In this document: piece by piece, positions 10,086 to 21,695 of the stretch
Position numbering within the stretch: position 1 is the first letter of the stretch
Layout: the number at the start of each line of letters is the position of its first letter
DNA from: Zarea fungicola
Taxonomy: Eukaryota > Ascomycota > Sordariomycetes > Hypocreales > Cordycipitaceae
Assembly (NCBI GenBank): GCA_900169235.1
Contig: FWCC01000073.1
Location: forward strand, 1 to 60,932
Length of the DNA stretch: 60,932 bases
Direction: 5' to 3'
Made by a program: the position numbers and the translations under genes
Notes under the pieces: generated by a model
What the model was told of the DNA's origin: nothing
The model's input: only the letters and a program-made list of their open reading frames with translations
Databases searched by the model: none

Positions 10086-12007
10086 TTACACAGCACTGCC
10101 GCCAACCTTTTCATACGTCGGATGGTCGCCCTGCGCCAGCACTGCACCCCCCTTTCTTCGCCAAAAGTAATTACACACATAAAAGAGCATCGAAATGCCA
10201 AAAATGGAGCCACCCATTGCACCTGCTGCCGCTGTCGCCTTTACAGGTGGATGAATTGATGTAATACCGCTCGGTTGCATGACGGGGTTACCAGTGCGCA
10301 TGTCTACAACAAAGGACGCGCCAAGGACATTGCCACTCGACGAAATCGCCGCGGCGCCAATGTATCGATGAGCGGCAATTGTGGTGTCGTCCAAATGTAT
10401 CGCAGTTTCGAACCCGGTGCGATTGGCCATGGCAATAACATTCTTGTAGGACCCAACCGCGGTGGCCGTGTCGGAAGCAAGCTATATCGATTAGCATGTA
10501 TGGTTCTTGGTAAGCTGAGATGTAAATATACTCACAATTGCCCATTGTGCCACATCAGTCGCTCCGTTCCAAGAAACATATACAGTAGCATTCATCGTGC
10601 TCTTCAGAGGTGCATCAACTGCCACACTTGGTGGCCAAGACGGCTCTCCTTGCCATCGATGGCGATTTACGCGATGCGCATGCATACCATCACCGGCATC
10701 AGCCCCCATTTGACCGCCCTGAATATCCAAAACAGCCATACCAGCCTTGTTATACTCAACAAACGCAGGGTTGTCACCCCATGCCACCATGGTATATCCA
10801 TCTTTCAGCAGTTGCACGCCGCCACCTGCGTGCGCCGTGGTGACATCACCCTCGGGATGCAGAAACTCATGCACGAGCTCAACCGTCTTCTTTTCATGAC
10901 TTAGTCGTAAGCGCAAACCTCTCGGCGTACATTTTTCAGTCGCACTGCAGTCTCCGTTTGGTGCCTCATGGTTGTCAAAGAGAATAATTTCCGTATTGCC
11001 GCTGATGAGCTGTGCGTCATGCTGCCATCTGAAATTCGTCGCGTTGCCGCCACTGGCATCTTCAAAATCGCTCTTCTTACCGCCGAGCGTCCACATAACA
11101 TGGCCATCTTGCCCATTGATCATGAATATCGCAGAAAAATAACTGCTAGAAACCAGATAATCTCCATCCGCCGACTACAAAAAGTTTCACAGTCAGCAAT
11201 TCAACAAACAGGTTCAGTATCTCCAAATACACATACCTTTTCAACAGACGAAATGTGGAAAAAATCAAAGCCCACCTCAGATCCAACCCCAAACTTGTCG
11301 TCATAGCTTGCAAACGAGTCGCGCAGGCTCACATGCTCGCTTGCTTTCCACTCAAATAAAACCTTGCTCGTCACCGGGTCAATCTCCCGAAAACCAGAAT
11401 CCTGCAGCGGCGCTGCTACTTCCGTCGCCCCTCCCACGTCCGAGCAATTAAACGGAATCGTCTCATACGTCGCCAGCAGAATGGTATTATCACGCGTGAC
11501 ACGCATATCCGGCATGTCATTGCGGACATGTCTCGACCCCGGCGCCGTAAAATTGTACTTGAGCTCATACTTGGCGTCAAACATGAGCCAGTGCCCATCG
11601 ACACTGCTGGTATTGTCGCGCGGCCCCTCCCAAAAGGTGAGGTACTTGGTGCCGTTGAAGGTCTGCACCGAGGATGCGTAGACTTGGTCGTACTGCTGGT
11701 CGGCGTACACGAGACTCAGGTCCTTGCCGCTGAGAATCATTGGCGCAGCGGCCATCTTCTTGCCGTCGCCCCCATACGAGCCGCCGATGAAGATAAACGA
11801 CGAGTCGTCTGTTTGTGCCTTGTCCCAGGCATTTATCTGGAGTACCGGCGCGATGATATTGCTCGATCGGAAGGTCTGTTGGGGCACGCCGTGCGTCTCG
11901 TTGACAAAGGCGGCAAAGGCGCTGCTATCCGAAAAGTTGGGCCTGTCGGCCGAGACGCCGCGAAGGGAGAGGAGCAGCACAGCAGCCGCGGTGCGCCGGG
12001 ACGGCAT
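10086..12007 (-). CDS. Arylsulfotransferase (ASST) family secreted/membrane protein
   Basis: Three exons (12007-11237, 11174-10536, 10481-10086), all joined in phase 0, give 601 aa. The start MPSRRTAAAVLLLSLRGVSA is a signal peptide. The body looks like fungal proteins annotated as arylsulfotransferase (PF14269), a beta-propeller fold: GHWLMFDAKYELKYNF, NDMPDMRVTRDNTILLATYE, SSVEKSADGDYLVSSSYFSAIFMI, WQHDAQLISG and DNHEAPNGDCSATEKC. Close to the C-terminus a single membrane helix (AGAMGGSIFGISMLFYVCNYF) is followed by RRK, so the domain should sit outside a membrane with a short cytosolic tail. Several N-x-S/T sites fit this. In bacteria ASST moves sulfate between phenols; whether fungal members are enzymes is not established. 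A TATA-like box lies about 110 bp upstream. Confidence 0.88.
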
Positions 12008-12117
12008 TTTTTTTTTTATTATGTTCTGTCGTTGGGATTGGTTTTCGTCTACGAATAGCACTTGAGTCGGTTTTTGGGTCCAAGAGAGCAGAGCATCCGT
12101 TGCATGTGCGCACACGA

Positions 12118-12124
12118 TTTTATA
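12118..12124 (-). promoter_or_regulatory. TATA-like box of the arylsulfotransferase-family gene
   Basis: TATAAAA on the minus strand, about 111 bp before the ATG at 12007, a usual distance for fungal core promoters. Confidence 0.45.
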
Positions 12125-13488
12125 TCGACCCTGACTTTATGCGTCTGTATTGATTGGGTTTGTTGTTGGCGAGAGTTCCGTAAAAGAGAGGACAACACCC
12201 GGAACCGTTGTTCGGCCGAAATGTCAAAATTTGAATAAAGACTAAAGTCTTTAGCCGTGTACGTGTCGCTTCTCCTGCAAAAGAAAAAAAGGAATGGATG
12301 TGCTTTCGAAAGGAAGCAAGAACGATGAAGAAAGACCAAACCATTCAACTTGGGGCAAGGACAGGGAGACAAGGCAACAATACCACCCCGCCTCCACGCA
12401 GACAGAAACCAAGGAAATTACGTAGAGCTACCCAGGAAAGTACTGGTACGGCGTGCAGAATATTGATTTAAACCGTGGATCGTGACACTGGTTCATTATT
12501 CAAGACAGGGCAGATTACAGCATTTTAGACAAGACCCTGGTCTAATTAGTGTGGTATCCAGGCCAGTGGTGGATAATAAGGGGCAAACTGCCAATTGCTG
12601 CAGGGGTTGAAAGTGTTCACCAGAGACATTTTAGGGTTCTCGTTTTTTGTAAATGACGATATATTGTTTTTTCTCTGCAATTGCAAGGCGCCCTATTCGT
12701 AGATCTGCATTGTATGCTCTTCAAGGTTGGCTGGAAAGATGCGCCGCAGCATGAGGCTCTGTCCCGTCCCTTGTACGTTCCCTTCGACCCGACGTTCCCG
12801 AAATTTGATATGCTAATATACCGTAGTAATAAAACTTACCATCGTTTTCTTTAACAAGCAGGCAACCCGGGGAGGTAGTCGGGTCCGAGCGAGATCGTGC
12901 ATATTTGCTGTGGAGTACCTTTTAATTTACTTGGACATTAAATGGCATAACTACAGTGTCGTGGCTGCCCGAGCCTCTTGTTCTTGTTTCATAGTAAACC
13001 GTTCTAATAAGTAATTGAGCGGGTTGTCTGATATTGAATCGACTTGCCAGTTTAGTTAATATAGCCAAGCGACCTTTTCTCTCGTCATTACCCATCCTCT
13101 AGGTATTCAAGGGACAGGCAGAAGACAGCTTCTAATTTCCGGGTCCGCCGCCTAGGTCCGGTGGAAATCGTTCTAATAAGACCTGGTTGCAGGGGTTATC
13201 AACGCAGATTCGGGGACTCAAATATTGCTCCGTATTGACGTATTAATAAGTACGTTAATAATCCAGGGTTTCCGCAAGATTCGATCCGAACTGGCGGTGA
13301 GCCAGGCCCGGGCTCTTAAACGAAACCGATACCGACCGTACAAGCCAACAGCGAATCAATGCACCCAAGAGAATCAGCAGAACTCAATTGTTATTTTGCA
13401 ATTGTACATGTCTAACATATCCAGTCATCAAGTTGTTTCCCTTTTCATATCCCAAAAAAAAATCTACCTTCTCCCTTGCTAAACCCTT
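12125..13488. other. Intergenic, 5' of the sulfotransferase-family gene and 3' of the NRPS-like gene
   Basis: About 1.4 kb. The left part must hold the minus-strand promoter of the gene ending at 10086; the right part is the 3' flank of the NRPS-like gene. The 10-mer TTCTAATAAG occurs near 13003 and 13170. No reliable open frame, tRNA or repeat element is visible. Confidence 0.5.
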
Positions 13489-16400
13489 CTAAATTGGTTC
13501 ATCCCGTGGCTCAATTAGAATTTCATTCACAGCCACATGCGGGGGCTGGCACACAGCATACACAATCGACGCCGCCACGTCCGTAGCATCTAGAACCTTT
13601 GCTCCCGTCGGCTCGCCATACTTCTTAATCGCTTCCTTATCCGTCGACATGCCCAGCAGCTCCGTCTCTGTGTTACCGGGCTGAATAGACGTCACCCGCA
13701 GGCCGGTACCCGCCGTCTCGACGCGGAGAGCCTGCAGCGTCGCCTCCACGAAAAACTTGCTGCCCGAGTAGACGCCCAACCCGGGGAACACTTTGCGTCC
13801 CGCGTCCGAGGAAATGGCGACAATGTGGCCGCTTCCACGCGACAGCATGCCCGGGACCGTGTTGGAAAGGCAGTGCAGGAGGCCCTTGCAGTTGACGTCG
13901 ACGGTGCGCTCCCACTCGTCCGTTTGGACATTGGCCATCATGGTGAAGTACATGACGCCGGCGCAGCTGACAAGAATGTCGACTGAACCCAGCTTGTCCT
14001 GGGTCGTCTTCATCAGTGACTCGACGTCATCCTTCTTGGTGACGTCGGTCTTGTGAACAAGCACCTTGCCGCCATGGACCAGGACTTTTTCCTTCAGAGC
14101 CTCCAGAGCGTCAAGACGACGGGCAGCGAGGGCAACGTGTGCACCCTCCTTGGCAAGGCCAGCAGCAACAGCAGCGCCAATACCGGAGGAAGCGCCAGTG
14201 ACAACGGCAACCTTGCCTGCAAGGCGGCCCTTGGCCTTCAAGCTGACTCCATTGGTGCCGTTGATACCGTTTGCCTTTTGGCGCGGTGGGCGAGGCAGCC
14301 AACCGCGGGCATAAAAGTGCTTGGCATACGTATTCCAAAGTGCGGCATCAATCTTTGGTCGCTTCATGCCATACAGATCGAGAGCTTCTTGCGTCTTGTC
14401 ATCCTTGAGAACCATGACGCACTGCAGCGCCTCAACAGTAGGCATACCACCTCGGAGAATGTCCGCCGTAAAAGGTTCATCGCCCTTGTGTGAGCCACGC
14501 TGCTCCTGCCACATGGCAACCCAGTCGCTCCAGGAAAGCTTCTTGGTATCGTATCCAAGCTCATTCAGGCACTCAAAAATCTTGGCGGCTGTGGGAGGCT
14601 TGGAGTCACCAACATGATAGACGGTCTGCTTGGGATCATCGTGGTTCGCGAGCGTGGTGATGGCGTCGCTGACAAAGTCAACGGGTGTCATCTCAGCAAA
14701 CCAACCCTCGACGTCGGGTACGTGGCCAAGGTGTAGTGACTCGACAATTAGAGCGTTGAGCAAATCGTAGGTGTTTGTGGCGCCGGTAGTCGAGTGTCCA
14801 CTGATGGTACCAGGACGATAGACCTTGACAGGCAGGCCACGCTTTCCGGCCTCGTAGACTAGCTTCTCTGCCACCCATTTTGTCTGACCGTAGCCGTCCA
14901 GCAGATCCGTAGGAACAGCGTCAATGCCAATCATGGTATCCTCGGACCATCCCTCGACGGAGGGCGGGAGAACACCGTTAGTAGAAATATGGTGGAGAGT
15001 AGCTCCGTGGCGGGAAGCAAGGCGCACCATCTCTCTTGTGCCGTTGACGTTGGCATTGCGAAGAGCAGCATACGGATAAACGAGGTTGACAGTGGCAGCG
15101 GCGTGGATAATAACCTGAGCGCGTGATGCGAGATCCTCAAACATCTCGGGCGACAGACCCAGGCGCTTACGTGCCAGGTTACCAGGGAAGATGTCAATTC
15201 TGTCCAGCATGGAATCCTCCCAAATGCCCAAATCAATCAGGTTTTTACGGACTCGGGCAATACCCGCCGGTCGGCAATCATCCTTGGGCTCAGTGAATCG
15301 CACAAGACAAATTATATTGGCAGTGGTATTTTCAAGCAGGGACTTTAGCAAGAATGCGCCAAGATAGCCAGTGGAGCCAGTGAGCAGAACCGTCTCTGCA
15401 TCACGAAGGCGGCACAGTTTGGAGCCAGCAGGGGCATGAATGTCTTCTGGTAAAGCACAGTCGGCGGCCAGGACGGCAGGCAAGTCGGCCTGAACCGCAG
15501 CGGTATGACCGTCGCGGGCAGCCTTGACGGCCTCAAGATGGCCCTCCAGGGTTGGGTTACCAGCCAGCGGGGCTAGTGGCACCGGGAAGCCAAACGCCTT
15601 TGAGAGTCGGTTGGCCAAGTCGGCGAGAATAAGTGAGTGGCCACCGAGGTCGAAAAAGTCGAGTTTGGGATCAATCGCGCTCGCCGGCATGCCGAGCGCA
15701 GCGGCCCAGATTTGAACTATTGTTTCCATTTTGACACGGACATTGGTTTCTGGCTTCTTCACACGCGGCGGTGTCTTTGGCGACGGGGGTGGCGGCAGCG
15801 CCTTGAGGTCAGTCTTGCCCGAGACCCCGTGGGTCGGTAATTCGTCCAGCTCAACCCACAGGGGCGGGATCATATAGTGCGCCAAGTGGTCAGTCAACGC
15901 ACGTCGTGCCACGGGGCTGTAGCCTGAGTCGTCAATGACGACTATGGTGCGGCCCGCAATGTCCGTCTTCTCGGGCACGATGTAGGCAACAAGCTGTCGC
16001 TGCAGGCCCTCGCCAGTGGCCACAACGGCGCAGTCGCGAACGGCCAAGTGCTTGACTACAGTGGTTTCGACGGCTGCAGGCTGCACAGTGTATCCTCGTG
16101 TCTTGATCATGCCACCGACACGTCCAGTAATTTCGAGCAAACCGGAAGGTAGAATCCGGGCAATGTCGCCAGTGCGATACATGCGCGCATCGGGCTTGTT
16201 GGTAAAGGGATCCTGCTGGAACGCCTTTTCCGTAGTCTCGGGTAGGTTGAGGTAGCCACGGGCCAGCATGTCACCACCAACATACAGCTCGCCATTGACG
16301 CCGGGGGCGACACGGTTTCCTGCTTCGTCGAGAATATATGTATGTTTTAGGTCGGTAGGTGGTCCGACCGGGCACACGCGGTCCTCAAAGTTTATAAATG

Positions 16401-17349
16401 TCTTGATGTCGCCAACAGCGGCTTCATGGGTTTCGCTCGCACTGTAGACGTTGAGGAGTCTGGCGTTGGGAATGGCGGTAAATGCGCGGCGGCAGAGATC
16501 GGTGGTGACGACCTCGCCATTTAGCCAGAGAGACCTGAGGTGAGGAAGCTTCTCGCCGAGATTAGGGTGACGAGAGAGGACTGTGGCGAGGAGTGTGGGG
16601 GTCATGAGGGTATCTGTAATTTTGCGGGAGGCGAGGACCTCGACGAGGGCCATGGGGTCGTAGCTAGCGCCATCAGGAACTGCAACTGTAGTGGCACCGC
16701 GAAGCAGCGGGCGCAGCATCTCCCAGACGAAAAAAACATTGCAAGCGACGCGGTCGCCGGGCTTCAGGTCGCAAAGACCGAATCGTGCATTGTATGAGGT
16801 GACTGGGGCGCGGTGGGGGTTGGCGATGCCCTTGGGCTTGCCAGTGGTGCCAGACGAGTAGGACACAAAGGCCAGTCGATCCAAGTCTCCTTCATCGGGT
16901 AGCGGACGCTTGGTGTCGAGAATCGGAATTTTGGGGTGGCCGTTGGGGGCATCTTCGAGCTGGTCAATGATGATGACGGGGATGTCCGACTTGATCTGGC
17001 CGGCGTGGGCCTTTTGGGTAATAATGACTGTGGGCTGGGCGTCGTCGATGACATCGCGGAGGAGAGCAGAGGGGTAAGCCAGCTCGAGGACCAAAAATGC
17101 ACCACCAGCGCGCAGAGCAGCAAGTGAAGCAATAACGTTGTCGGCGCAACGGCCCATGAGCACACCGACTAGGCCATCACGGCCAATGCCATAGTTACGC
17201 AGGCGGTCAGCCAGCGCCCAGGTTTCGCTGTCGAGCTGGGCGTATGTGAGTGTGCGATTCTCATCTTCGAGGGCAATGGCATCAGGCGTAGATTGAGCCT
17301 GGAGCTCAAAAAGAGAAGCCAAATCCTTGGTCGTGTCGATGTAGGACAT
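13489..17349 (-). CDS. ATRR: NRPS-like A-T-R-SDR enzyme, probable glycine betaine reductase
   Basis: One uninterrupted exon of 1286 aa. Domains in order: adenylation (about 10-520, phosphate loop SYSSGTTGKPKG at 163-174, YRTGD near 391); carrier domain with LDFFDLGGHSL (phosphopantetheine Ser about 572); thioester reductase R1 (TGSTGYLG near 657, catalytic YGQTK with Tyr820/Lys824); and a second, SDR-type reductase R2 (TGASSGIG near 1051, YSGSK with Tyr1194/Lys1198). No condensation domain. This A-T-R1-R2 order and length fit the fungal ATRR enzyme described in Aspergillus nidulans. That enzyme activates glycine betaine and reduces it by way of betaine aldehyde to choline with NADPH, in the cytosol. 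All motifs needed for four active domains are present. The substrate assignment rests on architecture; the betaine-binding aromatic cage was not checked by alignment. Confidence 0.87.
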   Translation of the reverse strand: MSYIDTTKDLASLFELQAQSTPDAIALEDENRTLTYAQLDSETWALADRLRNYGIGRDGLVGVLMGRCADNVIASLAALRAGGAFLVLELAYPSALLRDVIDDAQPTVIITQKAHAGQIKSDIPVIIIDQLEDAPNGHPKIPILDTKRPLPDEGDLDRLAFVSYSSGTTGKPKGIANPHRAPVTSYNARFGLCDLKPGDRVACNVFFVWEMLRPLLRGATTVAVPDGASYDPMALVEVLASRKITDTLMTPTLLATVLSRHPNLGEKLPHLRSLWLNGEVVTTDLCRRAFTAIPNARLLNVYSASETHEAAVGDIKTFINFEDRVCPVGPPTDLKHTYILDEAGNRVAPGVNGELYVGGDMLARGYLNLPETTEKAFQQDPFTNKPDARMYRTGDIARILPSGLLEITGRVGGMIKTRGYTVQPAAVETTVVKHLAVRDCAVVATGEGLQRQLVAYIVPEKTDIAGRTIVVIDDSGYSPVARRALTDHLAHYMIPPLWVELDELPTHGVSGKTDLKALPPPPSPKTPPRVKKPETNVRVKMETIVQIWAAALGMPASAIDPKLDFFDLGGHSLILADLANRLSKAFGFPVPLAPLAGNPTLEGHLEAVKAARDGHTAAVQADLPAVLAADCALPEDIHAPAGSKLCRLRDAETVLLTGSTGYLGAFLLKSLLENTTANIICLVRFTEPKDDCRPAGIARVRKNLIDLGIWEDSMLDRIDIFPGNLARKRLGLSPEMFEDLASRAQVIIHAAATVNLVYPYAALRNANVNGTREMVRLASRHGATLHHISTNGVLPPSVEGWSEDTMIGIDAVPTDLLDGYGQTKWVAEKLVYEAGKRGLPVKVYRPGTISGHSTTGATNTYDLLNALIVESLHLGHVPDVEGWFAEMTPVDFVSDAITTLANHDDPKQTVYHVGDSKPPTAAKIFECLNELGYDTKKLSWSDWVAMWQEQRGSHKGDEPFTADILRGGMPTVEALQCVMVLKDDKTQEALDLYGMKRPKIDAALWNTYAKHFYARGWLPRPPRQKANGINGTNGVSLKAKGRLAGKVAVVTGASSGIGAAVAAGLAKEGAHVALAARRLDALEALKEKVLVHGGKVLVHKTDVTKKDDVESLMKTTQDKLGSVDILVSCAGVMYFTMMANVQTDEWERTVDVNCKGLLHCLSNTVPGMLSRGSGHIVAISSDAGRKVFPGLGVYSGSKFFVEATLQALRVETAGTGLRVTSIQPGNTETELLGMSTDKEAIKKYGEPTGAKVLDATDVAASIVYAVCQPPHVAVNEILIEPRDEPI

Positions 17350-20123
17350 GGCTGTAGAGTGTGTTGGTAAAGAAGAAGAAATTGTTGGGCGAAGCTCACG
17401 GGTCGAGGATCGGCGGCGTCGTCGTTGTCAGTACTCTGGCCTGGTGCCGGTGCCGGTGCCCTGGCCAATGGGGCTTAGAGGAATGGAACCTGGGTTAACG
17501 AGTGAGTGAAATCGATAAGACGTGCCAATCTGCCTGCGAGGTCAAGTTAACAGCTGATAACTGCATGAAAATTACAGGATATTTGGCAATGGCTTGGAGT
17601 CGGTGTAGCAACAAGGCTTAGTGTGGCCAGAATTTGGTGGTTGAGGCAAGTTGTCACGCGACCGGACCAGGGGAGCGCAAACAGGGCGGCAAGCGGGCGG
17701 GCGATCCCAGGGGCAATTGGCGGGTGGCAAATAGACGTACCGGATTGTCCAGTGGGACAATGTGTGTGGCAATATTTAAACACGGACACTGTGGATGCAC
17801 GAGTTGTAGATGTTGAAATAAGGATAGACAACCGACGTACGTTGTCCTGGCAGGCGAGCAACGAATACGGGCAAAGAATTGGGGTTGTCGACGGATGGGG
17901 TTTGCACTGCTGTGGAGCGGCCACTAGCTAGGCAACTAGGTAGGTTACTACCAGTAACTTGTTACAACTTAACCTAGCAAGTGGCTGACAATCACATGTA
18001 ATATTTTCCCCAAATCCATTCAACAAAAATCGCCAAGTGACGAATCCTGGAAATGCTTTGCAGTCTTGTCTGGTCGAGTTTGTGATTGCAGACGTCATAA
18101 TGAATCAGTTTGGTAAATGCAAAAATGGCTGCCTCTTTGCGGTGGCGAATGCGGTTGGAGCGCAACAGTTGTACCCCGCCAACCCGCCATCCGTGGCCGC
18201 GTGCATCCAGTTGCCATAGAATGATGCAGTCAAGGCAGTCTCTCGCACTCTAGTTCTGTGGTGAATAACTCAGGTGTCTCATCCGTTCATCTTTTCCCCT
18301 CTCGGATCTGCCACAAGTTGTTCTTGGCATGGCCACTCACGTACCACAACCCGGCATGTTGGTCTGCCCTCTTTGTACCAGCGCCAACCGAACGGTTCAG
18401 TGGTAATGCACCAGTATTCGTTGTGCAGCTCCTTGCCTCACTCGTACCTGTCAAGTGGACGCTAGTTTGGCTCAGTTTAAATTAACCCCTTGCTTTGGCC
18501 AACTACGCACGCGACACGCTACCGAAACCTACACACTATTTCCTCATCTGTCCAGACTAGTTAGCTAGGTTCTCTTTACTTTTGTAGATGACTTCTTGAG
18601 TGAAAAAGCCACACAGTAGCCTTGCATGATTGCTGCACCCCTTGCCGCCCATTGCCCTACCTGGGTCATCGGCACGACCGCCCCTGCATCCGTGTCGACA
18701 CCAAGCTGCTTTTGGCTTAGCGACCCCCGGTTCCTCGCTCTCCAGGAACCACAAATTCGCCTCAACAAAAATTCATCTTCAAGACGCTTCCAGCCTGAGC
18801 CAACTCTGCTTCGCCTCTAACTACAGGTCTCCACCGCATCAAGACCCCTGCAATCTAACCGTCTTCACTGGGCCATGTTTCCCCATCGCTCGGATATAAC
18901 ATGTCCATTAATCGATAGTTGCAATTATAATATACGTAAGATGTGGCATGGTTAGCTTTTTCCTTTTTCTCGTAGATTCAATGGGCAATTGTGAGTTGAA
19001 GCCTACGGGCAATTGTATCTCTCAGTGTCGCCGCTCTTCGTAAACTGGTCACTCAAGCAATTAAATGCGTTTTAATGGAGGAAAAAAAGAATACAGGTTA
19101 CTGTATCGAAAGTGAGCAGGTGGCTAATATTGATTGGTATCATCCTGAGATCAAGATAGCTCAATCAGTTGGGATGCGGATGTACTTCCACCAAAAGCCA
19201 TGCGACATGCAGCCCTAAGGACAAGTGTTCCTCGGTTCCTAGCCGTAGACACACAGCAGAATTTCTGGAGAGAAGAAGGAAGGCAAAATTGAATCGTATT
19301 GAAACAGCCTATAGCCAAAACGTGCATTATTTTACACGTTGCTAGTATGCTCATGTCTAGTTCCGGGATTACATAGCGTTTTACTAACCCTATTACCGAA
19401 CCTAGAAAAAAAAGATAGAATTACTACTTTAAAGAACGTCAGCATAAGAGGATATGTCGTCCTTTCATCAAGTTTTCGTCTTTTGTTGCCATTGGCTTGC
19501 AGGCCAGGTTTGTAGTTGGATGTGCAGCGAGCGTCTTCTTTCTAGGTCTGTCATCGCCAATGTCTCTGAGAAAGAAGCCGAAATAAAGGAAACCGAATAA
19601 TTAGAAACTAGAAATTAACAAAGAAATTAACAAAAAACCAGTGCTATTTACATTAGTCATTCTCATTTATCTATTTTTAGGCTCGGCTAAACTTGACTGT
19701 CGTTTCGCAGTTGCGCGATATTTTGAGCCTCGTGCCGTGGCTGACCACAAGCGGATACACAGCAGCTGGGCGTTTGCGCGTGCAAAATAAACCACGCAGA
19801 CCATTCTTCCAACTACACAGTTTGCTCCAACCTCAAGCATGCAAAATAGCATCATTTTCATCTCTAAACATTCTCAAATCTTCAAAGTATAATTTCTATT
19901 AATAAATCATGATTGGTATCCTCATCATCGCCATACTAATTACTCAATGCTTCCATAGTCATTTTCTTGATAACGATGCCGAGACAGTCCCCGCATGAAA
20001 AAACTACAAGCCATCGAATAAGGCAAACAAATGCTACAATAACAATGCTGGCGTGAAATCAACGCAAAACACAAAAGGCGTCAAACCGGCCAGTGCCGTC
20101 GTGGACAATATACTCGGCCAACT
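17350..20123. other. Intergenic, 5' of the betaine-reductase-like gene
   Basis: 2.8 kb between the ATG at 17349 (-) and the stop of the amino acid permease (-). The first kilobase should carry the promoter and 5' UTR. Open frames at 17623-17931 and 18630-18899 look like chance frames without domains. The part 18900-20080 is AT-richer and shows nothing recognisable. Confidence 0.5.
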
Positions 20124-21695
20124 CTACTCCACGCGGCCCTTTTGCAAATCAACTTCCACCAACGGCACCACCTTGGTGCGGTAGAACAGCTTGTGGCCAA
20201 CATAAAATACGGCGAAAATAAGAAGGCTGACGTATGCCGCAAAGAAATTGCTCGTATCCCATTCCATGAACACGGTGAAACCGCTCGTGATGATGATGAG
20301 CACGTTGAAGAAGAGGCCATACCACGACAGGTATGGCTGAAATGGCGCCATATAGGGCAAAGACGTGCGGTCGATATTTTGCGCACTGAGGGCCTTCATG
20401 AATCGAATGTGGCAGTAATTGATCAAGGACCAGGTGATGAATCCAGCAACCGAGGTGATGTTGAGCAACCAGTTGAACACAGTTTCGCCATTCTTGCTAA
20501 GGTTGAGGAAGCCGAGGAAGCCAAACAGACAGCAAAATCCGACCGACCAGTAAGGCGTACCCCATCTGTTGGTGCGCTTGAAGAACCTGGGCGCATGGCC
20601 ATCCTCGGCAAGACCAATAAGAATACGACTGCTCGAGTACAAGTCGGAATTGGCGGCAGACAGGACTGCCGTCAGGAGTACAGCGTTGATGATGCTGGGC
20701 AGAACGCTAATACCGGCGCGCACGGCCACAAGCACCAGCGGCGAGGCGCTGGCGTCCTTCTTGTCGCTCGACAGTCTCTCATCCGTGTACGGAATGTTGA
20801 TGCCAACGAAGAAGACGGTTGCGATGAAAAGTGCAAAAATGCCCCAGAATGTGGAGCGGATTGCCTTGGGAATTGTCTTGCGAGGGTCAGCCGTCTCACC
20901 GGCGCCGACAGCAACCAGCTCCGTACCCTGGAAACTGAAGCCAGCCGTAATGAGCGTGGCCCAGAAACCAACAAACTGGCCAGTACCGCCGGAGACAATG
21001 TACTCGGCAAAGGCACCAGGGTCACGCCAGTACTTGAATCCAATGTATCCCTCCTGACCAACACCTGCATTGACGCAGATGGAGAAGATGACGAAGCCGA
21101 CCACAGTAATAACCTTGATGCTCGAGAGATACATTTCGAACTCGCCAAACCAGCGGATGGGCAGGAAGTTGGCAGCAGTAAAGATGAACCAGAACACTGC
21201 GATCCAAATACCAATGCTGAGCTTACTGTCCCAGTATTGGATGATCAGACCGGCTGCCGTGAGCTCGAGGCCAAACGTGATGACCCAGCTGAACCAGTAG
21301 ATCCAGCCCATGGAGAAGCCGAGCGTGGGGTCGACGAATCGGGATGCGTATACGGTGAAACTTCCCGGTACAGGAAGATAGGTGGCCATTTCGGCCAGGG
21401 CGACCATGAGAGAGTAGACAATGGTTCCGACAAACAGGAAGGCAATCAAGAGCGAACCAGGGCCGGCAGAGGCGAGCGTCGAGCCAATACCCAGAAAAAG
21501 GCCAGTTCCCAGAGCAGCGCCGATGGCGATAAATTGCAGATGGCGACCGCGAAGCTCACGGCTAAGACCTTCACCAGTCGATCCAGTCTCAATATCAATG
21601 CCGCTCTGGGTCAAGACAGACTTCTCATTCGAGCCCAGAGGTTTCTTCTCGTTACTCCCTCGCGGGGACGGCTCCGAAGAAGAGGAGTTAGCCAT
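20124..21695 (-). CDS. Amino acid permease (YAT/APC family)
   Basis: A single exon of 523 aa from ATG 21695 (MANSSSSEPSP). The frame is open upstream to 21917, but that extension is Ser/Pro-rich and lacks family features, so the shorter start is used. A hydrophilic N-terminus leads to LSRELRGRHLQFIAIGAALGTGLFLGIG, the hallmark start of fungal amino acid permeases, then about twelve membrane segments. GFSFQGTELVAVGAGETADPRKTIPKAI is the conserved E-T/NP region of the family, and ANSDLYSSSRILIGLAEDGHAP is also diagnostic. The C-terminal hydrophilic tail is short. It is a plasma-membrane, proton-coupled uptake carrier by family; specificity (general, proline or other) cannot be read from sequence alone. 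Confidence 0.93.
   Translation of the reverse strand: MANSSSSEPSPRGSNEKKPLGSNEKSVLTQSGIDIETGSTGEGLSRELRGRHLQFIAIGAALGTGLFLGIGSTLASAGPGSLLIAFLFVGTIVYSLMVALAEMATYLPVPGSFTVYASRFVDPTLGFSMGWIYWFSWVITFGLELTAAGLIIQYWDSKLSIGIWIAVFWFIFTAANFLPIRWFGEFEMYLSSIKVITVVGFVIFSICVNAGVGQEGYIGFKYWRDPGAFAEYIVSGGTGQFVGFWATLITAGFSFQGTELVAVGAGETADPRKTIPKAIRSTFWGIFALFIATVFFVGINIPYTDERLSSDKKDASASPLVLVAVRAGISVLPSIINAVLLTAVLSAANSDLYSSSRILIGLAEDGHAPRFFKRTNRWGTPYWSVGFCCLFGFLGFLNLSKNGETVFNWLLNITSVAGFITWSLINYCHIRFMKALSAQNIDRTSLPYMAPFQPYLSWYGLFFNVLIIITSGFTVFMEWDTSNFFAAYVSLLIFAVFYVGHKLFYRTKVVPLVEVDLQKGRVE

Noticed and set aside
13261..13320. Possible tRNA-like B-box in the stretch GATTCGATCCGAA
   Set aside because: No cloverleaf stems or A-box at the right distance could be paired on either strand.
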